Of a stretch of DNA of 64,000 nt, positions 49,690-63,430 are shown in pieces; position 1 is the stretch's first letter; each line of letters starts with the position of its first letter. A program made the position numbers and the translations under genes. This stretch comes from Arctopsyche grandis (taxonomy: Eukaryota > Arthropoda > Insecta > Trichoptera > Hydropsychidae), in NCBI RefSeq assembly GCF_051622035.1, contig NC_135360.1, forward strand, positions 12,948,001-13,012,000. Direction: 5' to 3'. Below the pieces are notes generated by a model, which was not told where the DNA came from, did not search any database, and saw only the letters and a list, made by a program, of their open reading frames with translations.

Positions 49690-50629
49690 TATTGTGGTCG
49701 GTTTTTCTTGATTAGTTATTATATTCGTATTAACTTTTACGAAATAATGAGTGCAAGTGTAAGATCTAATTAGGGTTTCCATAATTGCCAAGCATTGATA
49801 CGGAACGTTTAAGTGCTAAATAAATAAAATATGAAAAAAGTGGTTTAAAGATAATAATGGTTTATTCTATCATAAAAAATCTAATCCTTTTTAGTCTAGT
49901 CATATTTTAAAGTTGATTTTACATTCTTAATTATATCATTTTCTTCTTTCACATAATTTTAAAATTGTAATGTTTAAAATTGTCTCCATTGATAACCTGT
50001 CTTTTTCGTCCGATCATTGAATTGATATTAGGAAAAATATTCTCTCATTTGCAGTCCACATTTGCATTGTGGACTGGAATGACAAATACGTATTCGCATA
50101 CCTTTATTAGACACGGCTTCTGATTAAATAATTTGTATCTGCAAAATAGCCATATCTCTTCTATACTCAATTTCTTGGTTGCTTCGCAGTATTAGTTGGT
50201 ATTATTTTTCTCTAAATAATCTTTTAGATATACAAATTGTTTGAATAGAATGTCAGCGTTGCCATTATCGATGTTTCTTACTTATGTAATAGTACGTTAT
50301 ATTTCTTCCCATTCAGGAACTTGGTTGAGAGTCAAACGCATTGAGTTTTCGGAATGATTGTGACCATTTCTCAATATATTCCACAGCAGACTGTCTCACG
50401 CAGAGTTTAGGGAGAAAACGGGACAAATAGTAATACGGGACTGAGTAGTGAAATACCGAGACAGTCCCGTATATACGGGACGTGTGGCAACCCTGAGGAT
50501 CTCTCTTCTCGTAGGAAAGAAAAAGCCCTTAGCTTCATAGTCTGAATATATGTATGTAAAGCCGGGCCCTGATTATTATTAGCATCGGCTGGTACCCTCC
50601 TCTTGTCAGGCCTGGTTTTACCAATGATG

Positions 50630-50710
50630 ACGTTGGATTGAACGCCAAAATTTTACACAAATTCCAATACACTAAGAAGTATGGAACGATTTTAAATATC
50701 TTGTTAATTT
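50630..50710 (+). pseudogene. Short RTE-type LINE fragment
   Basis: The plus strand carries TTGAACGCCAAAATTTTACA and AGAAGTATGGAACGATTTT, matching the minus-strand sense of the RTE remnant near 2.4-2.5 kb. It spans the region before the RSMER motif and is only about 80 bp long with no intact frame. Confidence 0.5.
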
Positions 50711-52041
50711 TCCCGACTTTTTCAATGTATCTCGTCGTCTAGTTTGCATGTATACAAAACACATATACGAATATGTTTTATATACATAGTTAATTACTTA
50801 TTTTACGAGATAAACATTAACTATCAAAAAAATAATAGTAAGAATTGATTTTTAAACCATTTTTTATAATATTTCAAAGGTGTATTTATAGTTTAAAAAT
50901 ATGTGAATTATCACAATATATTACATACAAACTCCTGTTCAAGCAGACGAAAAGTCGAGGAAACGAGTCTCGGGATATTTCAAGTTGCTTAATTATTGTT
51001 ATTAAATTAAAATTAATATAACATTTAATTGTAAAAGGTTGCTTTCTTTTTTCAAAAAATCATAATTTTCTTTGTCAATAATGAATATATCTAGATATAT
51101 TCTCTAGTCTCTATACCTATACATTACTTATTTATTGTAATTTAATTTTAAAGGTAAATAAAGCATATTGCTTACTATTAATACTAAATTTTATAAGTTG
51201 GGCCTTTCTATTGTACAAACAAATATAAAGTTGCAATTGTTAATATATTACTTGGTTTCAAAGGGCAAAACCTTGTAGAATCTATTATATGTACATAGAT
51301 GTGTAATTCTTACAAACAATTCATAAAACGTTCTGAGATAATAAGTATATACATACATATGCATGTACATAAGATATATTCAACGATAGGATACGATATA
51401 TTCAACAAAAATATATGGAAGATCGTACATCAGGTCATCAGTCTATTAACGATATGTTTTATGGAAATCGGATCAGTAAATTAACACTTCAACAGTCCAT
51501 CACAATTTTTGGGCGAATAGCGCGTTGCAAAATTCATTAAATACTCTCTTCTTAAAACGACAAACTACACATGTATAGTTTGACAATATGCGGTTTTTTA
51601 TGATTCCTCAGAGCGAGCTGTTACATTTTTTTTTATTACTATGCCTCACGAAATATCGAATGTCTTGATGACAAGTTATTACAATGATAGATTAGACGTG
51701 GATCTGATATGGCGTGGCCTTTTCCAAGCTCAGACTAACAATTGTGACAATTCTTTTTAGACCATTCATTATCATTAGGGTTACCATATTTGTCCCTAAT
51801 AAAAACCACTCACTCAAAACTATAATCAGAAAGTCTCTAGATTATGTCCCGCCTTTCTACAATTATGGTTTGAACGAAAATAATTCATTATTATTATTAT
51901 ATTATACACAGATGCTTTAAATTGACACTGTGACGTCTGTGCGAACCATCAACGTGATGTAAGTCACAGCGCATGCTCATTGTCGGTGTAACATCTGTAA
52001 CAATCAGTGTAACGAAAGAACCGTTTTATGTGTATAGAAAA

Positions 52042-52182
52042 TAGTGGCGTGCTGTGGAAATTTCTCTGTTTCTATCGCACAGTTTTACTTAGATGTGCGC
52101 GAGTAAGATACAAGAGCATGCTGTGACGTCATACAGTAAAGCTGTCCGATAGAAAGAAATAAATTTCCGCCGCATGCTACTA
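52042..52182. mobile_element. Palindromic MITE, 141 bp
   Basis: The arms TAGTGGCGTGCTGTGGAAAT and, from the other end reversed, TAGTAGCATGCGGCGGAAAT continue into CTGTTTCTATCG/CTTTCTATCG. TGACGTCA sits near the centre at 52124, as in the relative at 11.7 kb. Confidence 0.7.
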
Positions 52183-53099
52183 CTACATATAACCATTCAA
52201 AATATAGCAATAAGAATGCACGCACTCAAATGAGTTGAGAATGGGTGGACTATTTTCAAATGACAAATTATTTATAACATTGTATAAAAGGGATATAAAA
52301 CAGAGCATCGCAATGTGAGTGCCCTGGCCCTTTTTGTACCGCGGGCACCACTTCGATCTAACGCGTGCGAGTGAGATCACGTGTAAGGGATAAAACCGAT
52401 GTTAGTTAAAGCTTTGTCACCTATGTATGTAGGGACTAGCTAGCGACTGCCGATGTAGTGCATATGTATGTATTTACGTAGCTAACAACTCTGCGAGTCG
52501 TAAACAATGTGTGCCGCGAATATCAAGAGGTTGCGTGACTCTGATAATAATGCAATATTTTTCATATTGATATTGATATGTATTTTTCTTCTTCGTTTTG
52601 CCGCTTCTTAAAATGTGCCGCCCTTATGCGCCGCCTTGCTTGTCTGTACCTACAGAACGTTCCTGTTCTCTCACATTGTTAAAGTATTCCAATTTAACTC
52701 TTTTTATTTTTTGACAGTCCATTCTAGTCTAATTTTCTATATCCGACATAACAAATCAAGGCCTAGAAACCACTTTTAGGACTAAATTTAGGGTATTCGA
52801 ATTTGGATAGATAATATGTGTGTAGAACGAAAGGAAGTATACAAACATGTAAACGAGTATACATAAGGACTTTGTAACCAGTCTGTGCGTAAATTCGCAT
52901 TTTATTTTCGAAAATGACGCGCGCTTCTCAGTGTTGCCACGTTTCCCATGCGAATATTTATTTGCGAACGCCCTACTTGCGAATGCCCACACTTTGCACG
53001 CGAACGCGCATTCGTAACAAAAAAAAAAATAATACACATACGCGCATAATATATGCGACTCGACCAAATTTAGGAACCGCGGAGGCGTGGCTCAATGAA

Positions 53100-55541
53100 C
53101 CCTTTGGCATTGTTTAGAGCAGCGTTGGCAAAACTTTTCGGCCTCGTCAAAAGTTTACACAGAGCAACCGTTGATCAAATTTTCCAAAATGTCCACCTGA
53201 AACTATGTAACAAACAACCTTGGCTCTGAAAGTATGCCGTTCAGAAGACGCCTAGTCCTCGATATCTTCACGCAGGTAACTTTAATCGATGTGTTATGTT
53301 TGACAGGACAATAGTGCATCGTTCATTATTTTTTTTTAATTAGCGCCTTCTAGAGACTAGACTGAGCCATGCTGACTAGTTAAAAAAACGCGATCGTGAT
53401 TATAATTACGTCATTAGGTCAATTATGATTATTTTTGAGTAGCGAGAGTCACGCAAATTCACCCCGTTTACGTATTTATCATCTTTATTAAACATATATA
53501 TATATATATAATATACGCTAAAAGTTCATTTCCGTATGAATTATTTTCATATTTTACAGTCGAAGTGTATTTTTAGTTGTAATATATTCCAACTGGCATT
53601 TTAGGTAATTCATATTCGAATACAATTCAAATAGTAAATATCTCTGCAAGCGCCGATACACTTTCAACGATGTGATGTTTTTCCGACAGTTTTGATGTTT
53701 TTCCGAATGCTTTAGAATTCAACAATGCGTTGATATTTGCTGGGTATTACGAATAAAGGCAATCATTGTACCGTTTTACGATAACTCCAATAATGTGTTT
53801 AACACAAAAATGTAACTTTCCAACTCAATTTACAAGTCGAGTAACGTTTTCACGAAAACCTAACCTCTCCGTTTAACTTGGTACCAAATTATAGTTGAAC
53901 TGTATTTTCAGTTGTAATATATTTTGGCCAGTTGGAATGTAATTCGTCTTATGAATCAACTTTCGTAGGTTAGACGGAATATATTCCAACTATTCAAAAT
54001 ATATTACAACTGAAAATACTTTTCAACTATAACGGTAGTTGGTACTAAGTTAGATGGAATATATTCCAACTAGTCAAAATATATTACAACTGGAAGACAC
54101 ACTTCACAGCAACATACATAAGTATGCATTATATTATATATACAAATTCTATATACAAATCATTATTGATCAGATGGTTATGTATGTACATATGTACATA
54201 CATATATGAATACATGTGCCGCTACAATTTGATGATGACATCATCGAATTGATGCTATCGATTCATACTTTCGATAATATGTATCTAATTATACCAAAGT
54301 GTATTTACATCAGTATTAACATTTATTCTATAAGAATTTCTAGCTGATCTCAATGTTGAAAATATAAATCTAAGTGCATATTTATATCAACTCCTTTTAC
54401 GCGTACATACTTTAATCAGTAATTATCTTTTCGGTATGATGGCATTGTTCTTATTAAAGGAAACCACATAAATTCAACGACGAGTCGTGATGTTATACAG
54501 AAGTGGTCGAGCTATTTCAATGGTGCACACAAGCTGCACACGATTAGTTTGAATAGAATTTTCTCGCACAAAATGGTGTTTAGTTGGGCCACTGCTGCTG
54601 CTGTTAAGAATTTTGGCACGGTTTGCTTTCGGTGCGGCGTATACTTATGTAGGGCATCGGAGGTCATTGCCTGTTTAGTTTGCGAAAATTTCTAACCTTC
54701 TCTCGCCACACCTCGGAAGAATGAAGATCGGAGCCGCTGGATGCATTCGCCGCGATAATGACGATTGTTAACGACGGCTTCGATGGATTCGACCATCATT
54801 TAGAGCGCGATATCGTCTTGAGAGTTTCTAGACGCAAATGTGCCATAAGGTCCGCCATTTGCCATTTTTTTTGCGCAAGTACGCGAAGAGTGAGCGTGAC
54901 AATTTGAATTGTCCGGCCTTTTTTTCGTCCAACTGAGTTCTTAGCGAAACGAGACGTCATCTTTGAATGCGAAAGAGGAGGAACATCGCGAATGGCAAAT
55001 TCACAGACCATTACGGTAATCGATTGTAATGTAACAATACGGACGAAAAAAAAGTAATACCCGGTGGAAACTTTCACGGTCACACACGATAACTGTTCAA
55101 TGGCTGCTGCGCGCCAACAAACGTCGTCGTGTTCCATTGAAGAGCATCGAACTGGTTATCCGGATTAGTTATCCCGGAAACTATGTGAAATATGACGTTG
55201 TTGAATTCGCACGTGTCGCTTGTCTGCGAATGTTATCGAAGTTCGCCAACTACGAAGCAAATCATAGGTACTCTGTACATGTATGTAGGTACATGCCCAC
55301 TTTTATTCCAACCCTGAGAGAACGATCTGTAACAATCCATGCATAATATGCACGTATTATATTTCCCATGAAAGAGTATGAGAAAGAGCAGGAGATCCTT
55401 CATTGTTTTAAATTGTTTATCTGAATAATTTAAAGAAAATTTTTCATAGTAAAAACGTTGCGTCTAATTTAAAATTTTGAACAAAAGACAAATTCTTTCT
55501 ACTATTTGTTTCATTTGTTCATGAATGCAATTTATTTATTA
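53100..55541. other. Non-coding with foldback array; weakly GC-richer 54.5-55.3 kb
   Basis: Includes the foldback array at 53560. The 54.48-55.29 kb part is somewhat richer in CpG and carries a 113-codon minus-strand frame starting MEHDDVCWRAAA, which resembles nothing I know and lacks convincing splice context. Confidence 0.4.
53560..54095. repeat. Foldback array built on GGAATATATTCCAACT
   Basis: GTTAGACGGAATATATTCCA at 53969 and GTTAGATGGAATATATTCCA at 54049 are direct repeats of a unit that continues AACT-TCAAAATATATTACAACT. Inverted relatives (AGTTGTAATATATTCCAACT) occur at 53574 and 53910. The unit is itself palindromic. Confidence 0.6.
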
Positions 55542-55690
55542 CTAGTGGTTTTACCCGGCTTCGCTCGGTATTTGTAAAATAAACTGATTAAACATCGCTA
55601 ATCTAATAGTCAACATTTTATTAAATTTATTTGAATAATTTTATTTTATTTAAATTTATTTGAATATTCATTTGCTATGCATAGGGATGT
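55542..55690 (-). mobile_element. Helitron-like element, 3' end on minus strand
   Basis: On the minus strand it ends GAGCGAAGCCGGGTAAAACC then ACTAG|T, almost identical to the copy ending at 7863, and shares the ATTCAAATAAATTTAATAAA repeats found in the copies at 1.5 and 63.9 kb. The upstream boundary is unclear; GC-rich sequence at 55690-55880 may be part of it. Confidence 0.6.
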
Positions 55691-57074
55691 GGCGTGATGA
55701 CCGATCGTGTCGAGGGGATGCGGGGAAGTGAGGGGGGGGGTGTGGAGCGTCTGACATGTGCTGCTGATATTGAGCGAGTTGGAATGGGTGGCGTCAACGT
55801 CGCATGCACTGCGCGGGTGCGTGCACACATACACACATTCATTCGTCATTTCGACGCGGGTAGACGGGGAGCGTTTTAATACGCACGCGCGCTTATAAAT
55901 CATTTTGCACTATATTTATATAACATATAAATTTATTATAATTCGTGTATCCAATTCCTTTCCGAAGCGACCCGTTGAAATTAACGGACAAAACACTAGT
56001 GTTCTATAAAATAATTCAGATTTTGAGTTTTTTTTTTAACATAGACATAAAAACAGTTTGCTTTAAAAATATATGCAAAAAATTAAATCTAGACACAGTT
56101 ATTGAAGGCATCAAATTTGTTTATAGTATACGAAAACCGCCAAATCGCAGCAGGAAAAATACCTTTTACGACACTGGTAGTCGTAAACTTTAAACCAAAA
56201 AGAAGTAAAAAATAAACCGTTATGTCAGCCCGTGATGACACACGATCGTCGAAATATTGAAATGACTCAATTGTTGAAATGCGAAAAGCAGTTGATAAAA
56301 GTACATATGTACATACATATGTAAGTACATACGTGCACCAAAAACCGTGGCCGACGATTATTTTTGATTATGGTTGCTCGTCAAAACAATAGGACCCAAC
56401 GGTGGACGATCATTGTCGCTTGCGACCTTGTCAACTTCCATATTTTTTTCTAATCGATCGACCTCAAAACTGCAAAATCGCACGCCAAATTCATATACAC
56501 ACACACAGACACTGGTTAGCCAAATTTTAGCTCGATTGCAATTCCAGATTGTGCACTAATTGACGTACGACTTTCTAAAACATCTTTCTGCGCGCTGAAC
56601 ACCCACACGTAATGATTCCGAATTGATGTGTATGTACTGAAATTTGCATTTTACCATCCATCAAACGACATTGGGATGTGTTACACAGGAGATATATCTA
56701 CATACACTCATACATACATACGTACATACAAACTTGTTTTGAAGGGCGATATCCCTTAATTTTAACGCAGTATAAAATCATTACTCAGATAATACGGCTT
56801 GAATATGAAGTGCATCACAAAATTTTTAAGTGAATATCACAACTTAAATTCGGTCGTATTAAATTTTAATTGCTACCGTTAAATAAATACATATTTGTGC
56901 ATTCCAAATGCATGTATTATATATATTTTTTTTCACTTTATTATAATATCATTTTATGCGACCCGTTTCATATCTGAGTATGTTTACTATAATTATGAGC
57001 TTATCACACTTTTTTGTTTTCATGTAAAATGTTGTAAATATGTATGTACAATTAATTGTACATAAATATTTATT

Positions 57075-57768
57075 AGGGAGTTCATTACCGGTAAATGACC
57101 TGAAAAATAGCTCAGTAAATTATTTTTACCGGTAAATCAAGAAAAAATATTCGCTGCGTTTTATTACATTCCTCCTTTATTTTATATTCCTTTATAACAC
57201 TGTCGGAAAACAATGTGATTACATTTTGTTTTCTTTGCTGTTATTTTTTTAAACGACGAATAAAAAAATATATAATTTTTTGGTCCTTCATAAAATAATA
57301 ATTTAAAAAGAATTCATTACCACTCATATCTTCTTTTGGGCAATATATCTTAGTATGTATATGTTACAGTGAAAGTATATTTCAAGTAAAAATGTATCAA
57401 ACAATAAATTTACAACGTTTAACTCTATAAATTTAACCCTAAAAGCCCAATCTTAAATGAATAGGGCCAACCCTTACTTAACCTAACCTATCCTAACCCT
57501 TAAATAATACCAACGCTTACAATCTAATTTTAAATGAATAAAATCAAACCCTGAAAATGTAACTGGTTATGAAATCACTGAAACGTCAGTGAAAATATAT
57601 TTTCATTTGAAATTTTATTTCACTGTGACATATAATAAATGACGTTTATTAGCGTTTGGTTAAATATAGTACAAAAAAGTAGTTAAGAAAAATCCGGTAA
57701 TCTACCGGTAAACCACTTATTTGTAAAAAAAATATAGGATTACCGGTAAACGGTAAATTAAACTCCCT
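57075..57768. mobile_element. Inverted-repeat MITE with ACCGGTAA motifs
   Basis: Ends AGGGAGTTCATTACCGG and, reversed, AGGGAGTTTAATTTACCG enclose about 690 bp. Copies of the palindrome-like TTACCGGTAA cluster near both ends. No transposase is visible. Confidence 0.58.
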
Positions 57769-58732
57769 TATCTATGCAAAAATGTTCAAAATATGTGTCG
57801 CAATTTGGTTTCGCCAAACTAAGTTGCATACAATGACTATGCTGACCTTTTGTACTTCAATTTTAGGACGTGCTGAAAATTATCATGAGTGTAATTTCGT
57901 TTATTGATTTTGCGCAGAGAGATTTTTTCATGCGGGGCTTCAAGCCCACATACATAAGTAATAATCAATGATGATGGAGAAAATGTAATATTTTCGACAC
58001 ATGCAAATGTCGCCATTGGTAAACACACTCCTCGCGAATATGTACACAATGCAAAGATTACATTGGCTTCGTAAATATTTGGATTCTGGTTTTTTTTAGT
58101 CGTTCAGTTACATGGAGCTACATACATATTATGTAGATACTTTTGCACGAATCCATATTTCAGTAGGGCTTAATTTACATTTCAGGTGAAATTTTCCATT
58201 TTATTATATATCGCAATCGAAAGCGTTCCACAGGTGGTTGCCATTAGCGAACTTTTTGACTATGCACATATTTCATTTCAAATAAATGGGTTGTACCCGA
58301 AACGCGATGTCGTTCGCGAATTGGCCGTTTAATATCATAACCAGCTTTTAACCAATAGAATAGTCAATCATTCATAATGTATACAGGTAGGTGTCTTTCA
58401 AAAACAAACCTTAACCAGGTCAATAAACTTTAGAACTTGAATTTTGTGTGAATATTTTACACCGTCAAAAAATAAAAATCATGATATTATGAGTGTATTA
58501 ATGGATTTATCATAAAAGCTCGTGATGCATTTAGCCAGTGATGTATAAATGTGATTTGACAAATATAAATATTTTTAAATTCCATGCCGTTCTATGTAAT
58601 AGAGTACGATAACATCTTTTTGTATATTTTTGCTATTTTTTGTAAATTTTTTTGGTTGGATAATGTACATATAATATATGTAGCTTCATTTTGATGTCTT
58701 TTTTACACTGTAAGTACTCGTGATCAATAAGT

Positions 58733-58790
58733 AAATAAATAAGTAAACAGGATCATGTGATTTCGACATGATCCTGTTTATTTATTATTT
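58733..58790. repeat. Near-perfect hairpin, 25-bp arms, 7-base loop
   Basis: AAACAGGATCATGT and ACATGATCCTGTTT pair perfectly around GATTTCG, and the AT-rich outer parts extend the stem to about 25 bp with few mismatches. It is compact enough to be a pre-miRNA-like foldback but equally could be a MITE remnant. Confidence 0.85.
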
Positions 58791-60131
58791 GAATTTTTCT
58801 ACCGCAATAATTCAAATGAAAAATCTTTATGCATTTATAATATCCATATCAAAATGTATTGCACTAACTGTGCGATGTCTTTAAGATACTGTAATAGATT
58901 GTTTTAAAAAAGTTTATATTGAAACGATATTTGCAAGTCATGACACTAAAAAATGTAATTGCGAAATTTCAATGGCAAATAAAAGGACTTTATTTCACAA
59001 TTGAAAAATCACTATTGAAATAAGCCATTAGCAGCTTTTTTTAGTGATCAATTGCGAGTGCGCACGCAATGTAATAATTTCGCAATACGTATTATTAGCT
59101 CCATTATTATTATTAAAATCATGTTATTTATTCATATTTATAATTAACGAACGTGTGAACAGTTTCATATCTTCATAAACACTGTAAAAGCCTCGGTTTA
59201 CACGAGAAACGGGGAGCACTTCGACCGCCATTGTAATCCGAGTCCAACAAAATTAAGATTAACATTCAACTCGATCAATGAAATGCTAGCAATCCTATTT
59301 TTTATGATTAACCAAGATTTCAATCGCTTCACAGTTCGATGACCACGTGTAAAATAAATCATTGCAAGCACGATTTTTCCCCTGAACATACATACTTAAG
59401 TTAAACAACCTTTATGTATATATATATATGTATGCATGTACATATGTATATAATTCACTGTCGCCATCTTGCAAACGTGGCGTCTTGTAAATTTAAATCT
59501 TGTTAAATTTAAAATATTCAAAGCATGCTACAACGAGACAGTTAACAAGATTTTATTTCAGCATAACTTTGTTTGGCGAATTCCCGACTATTTAAGATTT
59601 AACAAGGTTGCGGTTGCTTATCAATGCAACTAAATATTACAATTGGTTTATTTTGAGAATCGTGCCTGTTATGTATTTGCATTTGAATCACGTTATAACA
59701 TACATAATAACTGCAAAATCACCGCATTATCTACGTACATATCATACATACACGAGAATTAATGACGAGCAGCTGCTGCCACTTTCGGCATGCAACGTTT
59801 GATAGTATCGCTTATTATTGACATGTTATAAAAAAACTGAACAGAGATGATGTCTAGCGATGTAATTTTTTTTTATTAATAACGACGCGATTGAACGTCA
59901 ACTTCGAAAAATATATCCCTCTAATATTAAGTAACTTAGGGCTCCAAGTCGGAAAGTCTCACTGAAAGAAAGAAGGATAAAATTAGTACCCTTTGAACAT
60001 GAGAAATTCTGATGAGTATACGGGAAAATTTCAAGTATTCTTGGTAGTTGAAAATGCAATAGACCAAATAATTTAAAATACGTAGAGAACGCGTATAAGG
60101 TAAGATACACATACATACATATGTATGTATG

Positions 60132-61445
60132 CAGTGGCGGACTGGGACTGAAATTAGTGCATGCCAGGAGTCAAAGGGGGCCCACCCAGGTATAAAAAAT
60201 TTCCCCCCCCCCCCATATAACAAAATTTTCTTCTTTCCATCACGCTAAAAATCAAGGGTAAAAAAAATTTTTTTCAAAAATGGGAATAAACAAATTTAAG
60301 TACAAGAAAAATGGCAAAAGCAAAATAGATCCATAAATTACATTGTATATTTCTCATTAACCCTTGTCCTAGGTAAATAGAATGCATCATAAAAGAATGC
60401 GGCATAAAAGCGGCTTTTACTTTCGGTAGAAAACAATCGGGGACCTCATTTCAGCTTTTTCTTGGGGGGCGCAGGCAAAGATTGGTCAAATTGAATTTTT
60501 TTTCAAAAAATCTTTTTTGTATCGGAATAAAAATGGAAAATATTCTTTGCACACACCTTATTGAGTTATAAAATATGAAAAAAATAAGCTTATTTTTGAT
60601 AAAATAATTATAAAAAAATATTATGTAAAGAGCGAAAAAAGCGCCGCAGGCGAAATTTTTTTTCTAAATATCTTCACATGGTCAACAAAAATTGACCATC
60701 AAACTGAGTCACTAAAAAACTATCAATTAACTTAATTTCTACCGACTGTCTTTTCACTTTATCTATGTACATACATACATACATATGTACGTAATACAAT
60801 AGATAAAGTTTTGTTATCATGCGAAAATCGGGATTTTGGGGAGGGGGCCCCTATCCTATATTTCTATATATGTACATGGATGTGTCTAGATTACGAATAG
60901 ATTTTATATTCGGAAACTGTTTAAAATTGTGTATTTAAATCTTACTATATCGTCGAAGTATAATCAAATGTTATTTTGAAAGTATGAAGTAAATTTAAAT
61001 CGCTGGTTGATGATGAATCGTCCTATCAAAATTATTTTAAGCAATTCAGTTTATATTATTCACGGAAATTTGTTTACTCCCATTTTTATTTCAGTAGGTA
61101 ATTACATAGGTATTGATATATACATAATATTGAGGTTAGAAATGGGCCCAGCAAAAGGGCCCACGCAAATGTTGAAACTTACATTTCGAGCCTAATAAAA
61201 AAAGTTAGCCGATCCTTGGGCTGTTAAAGCAAGGATCGGTTCATTAGTTGTTTGTGTATATCGTAAGAAATTTGTTTTGTTGAAATACCCAAACTTTAGG
61301 TCCCAAAGTGCAATATCCTATAAATTTTTACACACGTGAAATAGTTAAAAAGTTATTTAATTTTACTGAGGGCCCATATTTTCTAACAGATAGTGGGGCC
61401 CACATGCCATCGGGCATGTTCGCTTGTATGGCCAGTCCGCCACTG
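60132..61445. mobile_element. Non-autonomous hAT, 1314 bp, complete ends
   Basis: Perfect 14-bp terminal inverted repeats CAGTGGCGGACTGG/CCAGTCCGCCACTG, flanked on both sides by TATGTATG (60124-60131 and 61446-61453), an 8-bp duplication typical of hAT; the flanks are microsatellite-like, so this is slightly less certain. GGGGGCCC and GGGGCCC patches lie near each end. A 10-bp hairpin CCGATCCTTG/CAAGGATCGG is at 61209. No open frame for a transposase. Confidence 0.78.
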
Positions 61446-62294
61446 TATGTATGTACATATATTCTGTAGTCTCCGGAAAGGAATTCGATATCAGGGTTTG
61501 TATGTTATATTTAAGAGATGAAATGATTATATTTCGATGAAATGATTATATTTTATTAATCAATTCCATATCTTTAAAGCTTAAACTCAATCTATATATA
61601 CACACATAACTTACAGCATGCTGGAGAATAATTTTATCGCGCGAAGAATTTCCAACTATACATACATATACCTATGTACATATATGTATGTACATATGTA
61701 TGTATATTCTTCTTAATCGGTCAAAACTTTTCATAATCAATCCAAATAAACTTCAACAGGTGAATATTAGTGTTAATTTCTTATAAATAGTAAGAAAATC
61801 TATACTAATCTCGAAAAAGAGATATACATATGTATGTACATATGTATGTATGAAAAAAAAACTATTTTTTCGAAATATTTGCCGAGATAAATCGATTTGT
61901 TGGAGGCAAAGGACATTGCTTAAAATCCATGAAATTTTTTGCCTTAATGTTCTCTTAATATGATGAAAGTTTTCCACTAGGGCCATCGATGAAAATCCAA
62001 AATTCGCGTTTTTCGCTTCAGCCTAATGTACATAAATACATGCAGATTGCGTAAATATTTTTCTACGAATGATGTGATTGATTATCTTATCAATGGAAAT
62101 CCCTAAATATAATAGAAAATAATTCAATCAAAAATAATATCTGCGAAAGAGATTTTTGAAATTACTTTGAAACTAATTGGGCAGCAACTGTAAGTTTTAT
62201 CGCTTAAAATAGAATTTGTCTTCAAATATGATGCTATTTTTATAAAACGAATCAATGGAGAAAGGGGAGGGGGGGGGGAGGAGAATAGTTCTTC

Positions 62295-62494
62295 TATAAT
62301 TTATCCGCTGTAGGAAGAGGCAGGTAAAACGTACATGCTATCTCTTTCAGCTCCTCTCAATCAATAGCATTTCGTATAGACAATAGAACATTGTACGTAC
62401 GAAATGCTATTGGTCCAGATGGGGTGAAAATGACAGCATATACATACATACATATGTTTTACCCAAGTATTTTCCTACAGCGGATCGATTATAA
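62295..62494. mobile_element. Palindromic MITE, uninterrupted copy
   Basis: Outer arms TATAATTTATCCGCTGTAGG and, reversed, TATAATCGATCCGCTGTAGG. The inner core CAATAGCATTTCGTA and TACGAAATGCTATTG is a perfect 15-bp inverted pair. It carries a short ACATACATA microsatellite in one arm. Confidence 0.7.
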
Positions 62495-63149
62495 TAATAA
62501 CCCTTCTTTTGGAAAAATTTACGCGGCTCTTTTCAGCCCTTGACTATTAAATATTGAGTACCGCAAGCTAAAAAATGACACTGATTTTTACTTCATCTAC
62601 ATATATTTTCATATGGCACTCAGCGCCAATGTACTTGAATATGCAGGCTGAAAAAAAGTCCGCCGCAGTTGTCCTGTAGCACCCGAAAAAGGTTAGAAAA
62701 GATAATCAGTCAATAGGCTATTGCAGATTAACATCTCAAAATGGCTTTAATTTGGGTGGCTTCGATTTGTGAACATAATTAAAGTTTTTAAAAATATGTG
62801 TTATTAGATTTATTATTAGACTATTCCATTAAATATTAGTTTTGATTGGAAATTGGAGCTCGAAAATGAGACATAGAAGTTATGAGATCGTATTGTGGTG
62901 GAACACGTGCATATACATATGTACATACTTACAAATGTAGTAGGTATGCAAGAAGATGTGTTTGTTTGTGATTAGAATAATTCATTAAATATTAGTTTTG
63001 GAAATTGAAGCTGAGCACATGAAATGAAAATGAGACATTGAAGTGATGGGATCGTACTGTGGTGGAACACGTACTACCATACATACTTACAAATGTAGTA
63101 CATACATAGATATGCAAGTAGATGTGAGCGTTTGATATTGATAGTGATG

Positions 63150-63430
63150 GTGTTCTGTCAGGTTTTGTCAAGCTCGTGGCTGCATTTGTGCACGGCCAAG
63201 TGTCGAATATAAATTGGCGATTATCCCTGGGCGTATGCAAATGGCGAATTTTCTAGCGTGTCGTCCAGCCCAGAAGAATTCGTCTGTCCGAACTGGTCGC
63301 GTCCTTGATTGGCGCTTACGTAATGGCGCCGTGGACATTGCAGCGCGCGCTTGGGCTGCCGTTGCGTTGGTACACGTGCTCCAATGACGCGCTAGGGCTG
63401 CCACTACACCCCCGATTGACGTTTTGATCA
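63150..63430. promoter_or_regulatory. Short CpG-rich block
   Basis: About 280 bp with many CpG and GGCGC motifs (for example CTTACGTAATGGCGCCGTGG near 63315) between two AT-rich repeat regions. Open frames here look fortuitous. It might be a first exon or promoter, or the GC-rich interior of a transposon; nothing in the sequence decides between these. Confidence 0.25.

Noticed and set aside
54796..55137. 113-codon minus-strand frame starting MEHDDVCW, considered as a fru upstream exon
   Set aside because: No similarity to the known FruM N-terminus, no donor in a suitable phase, and ordinary composition.
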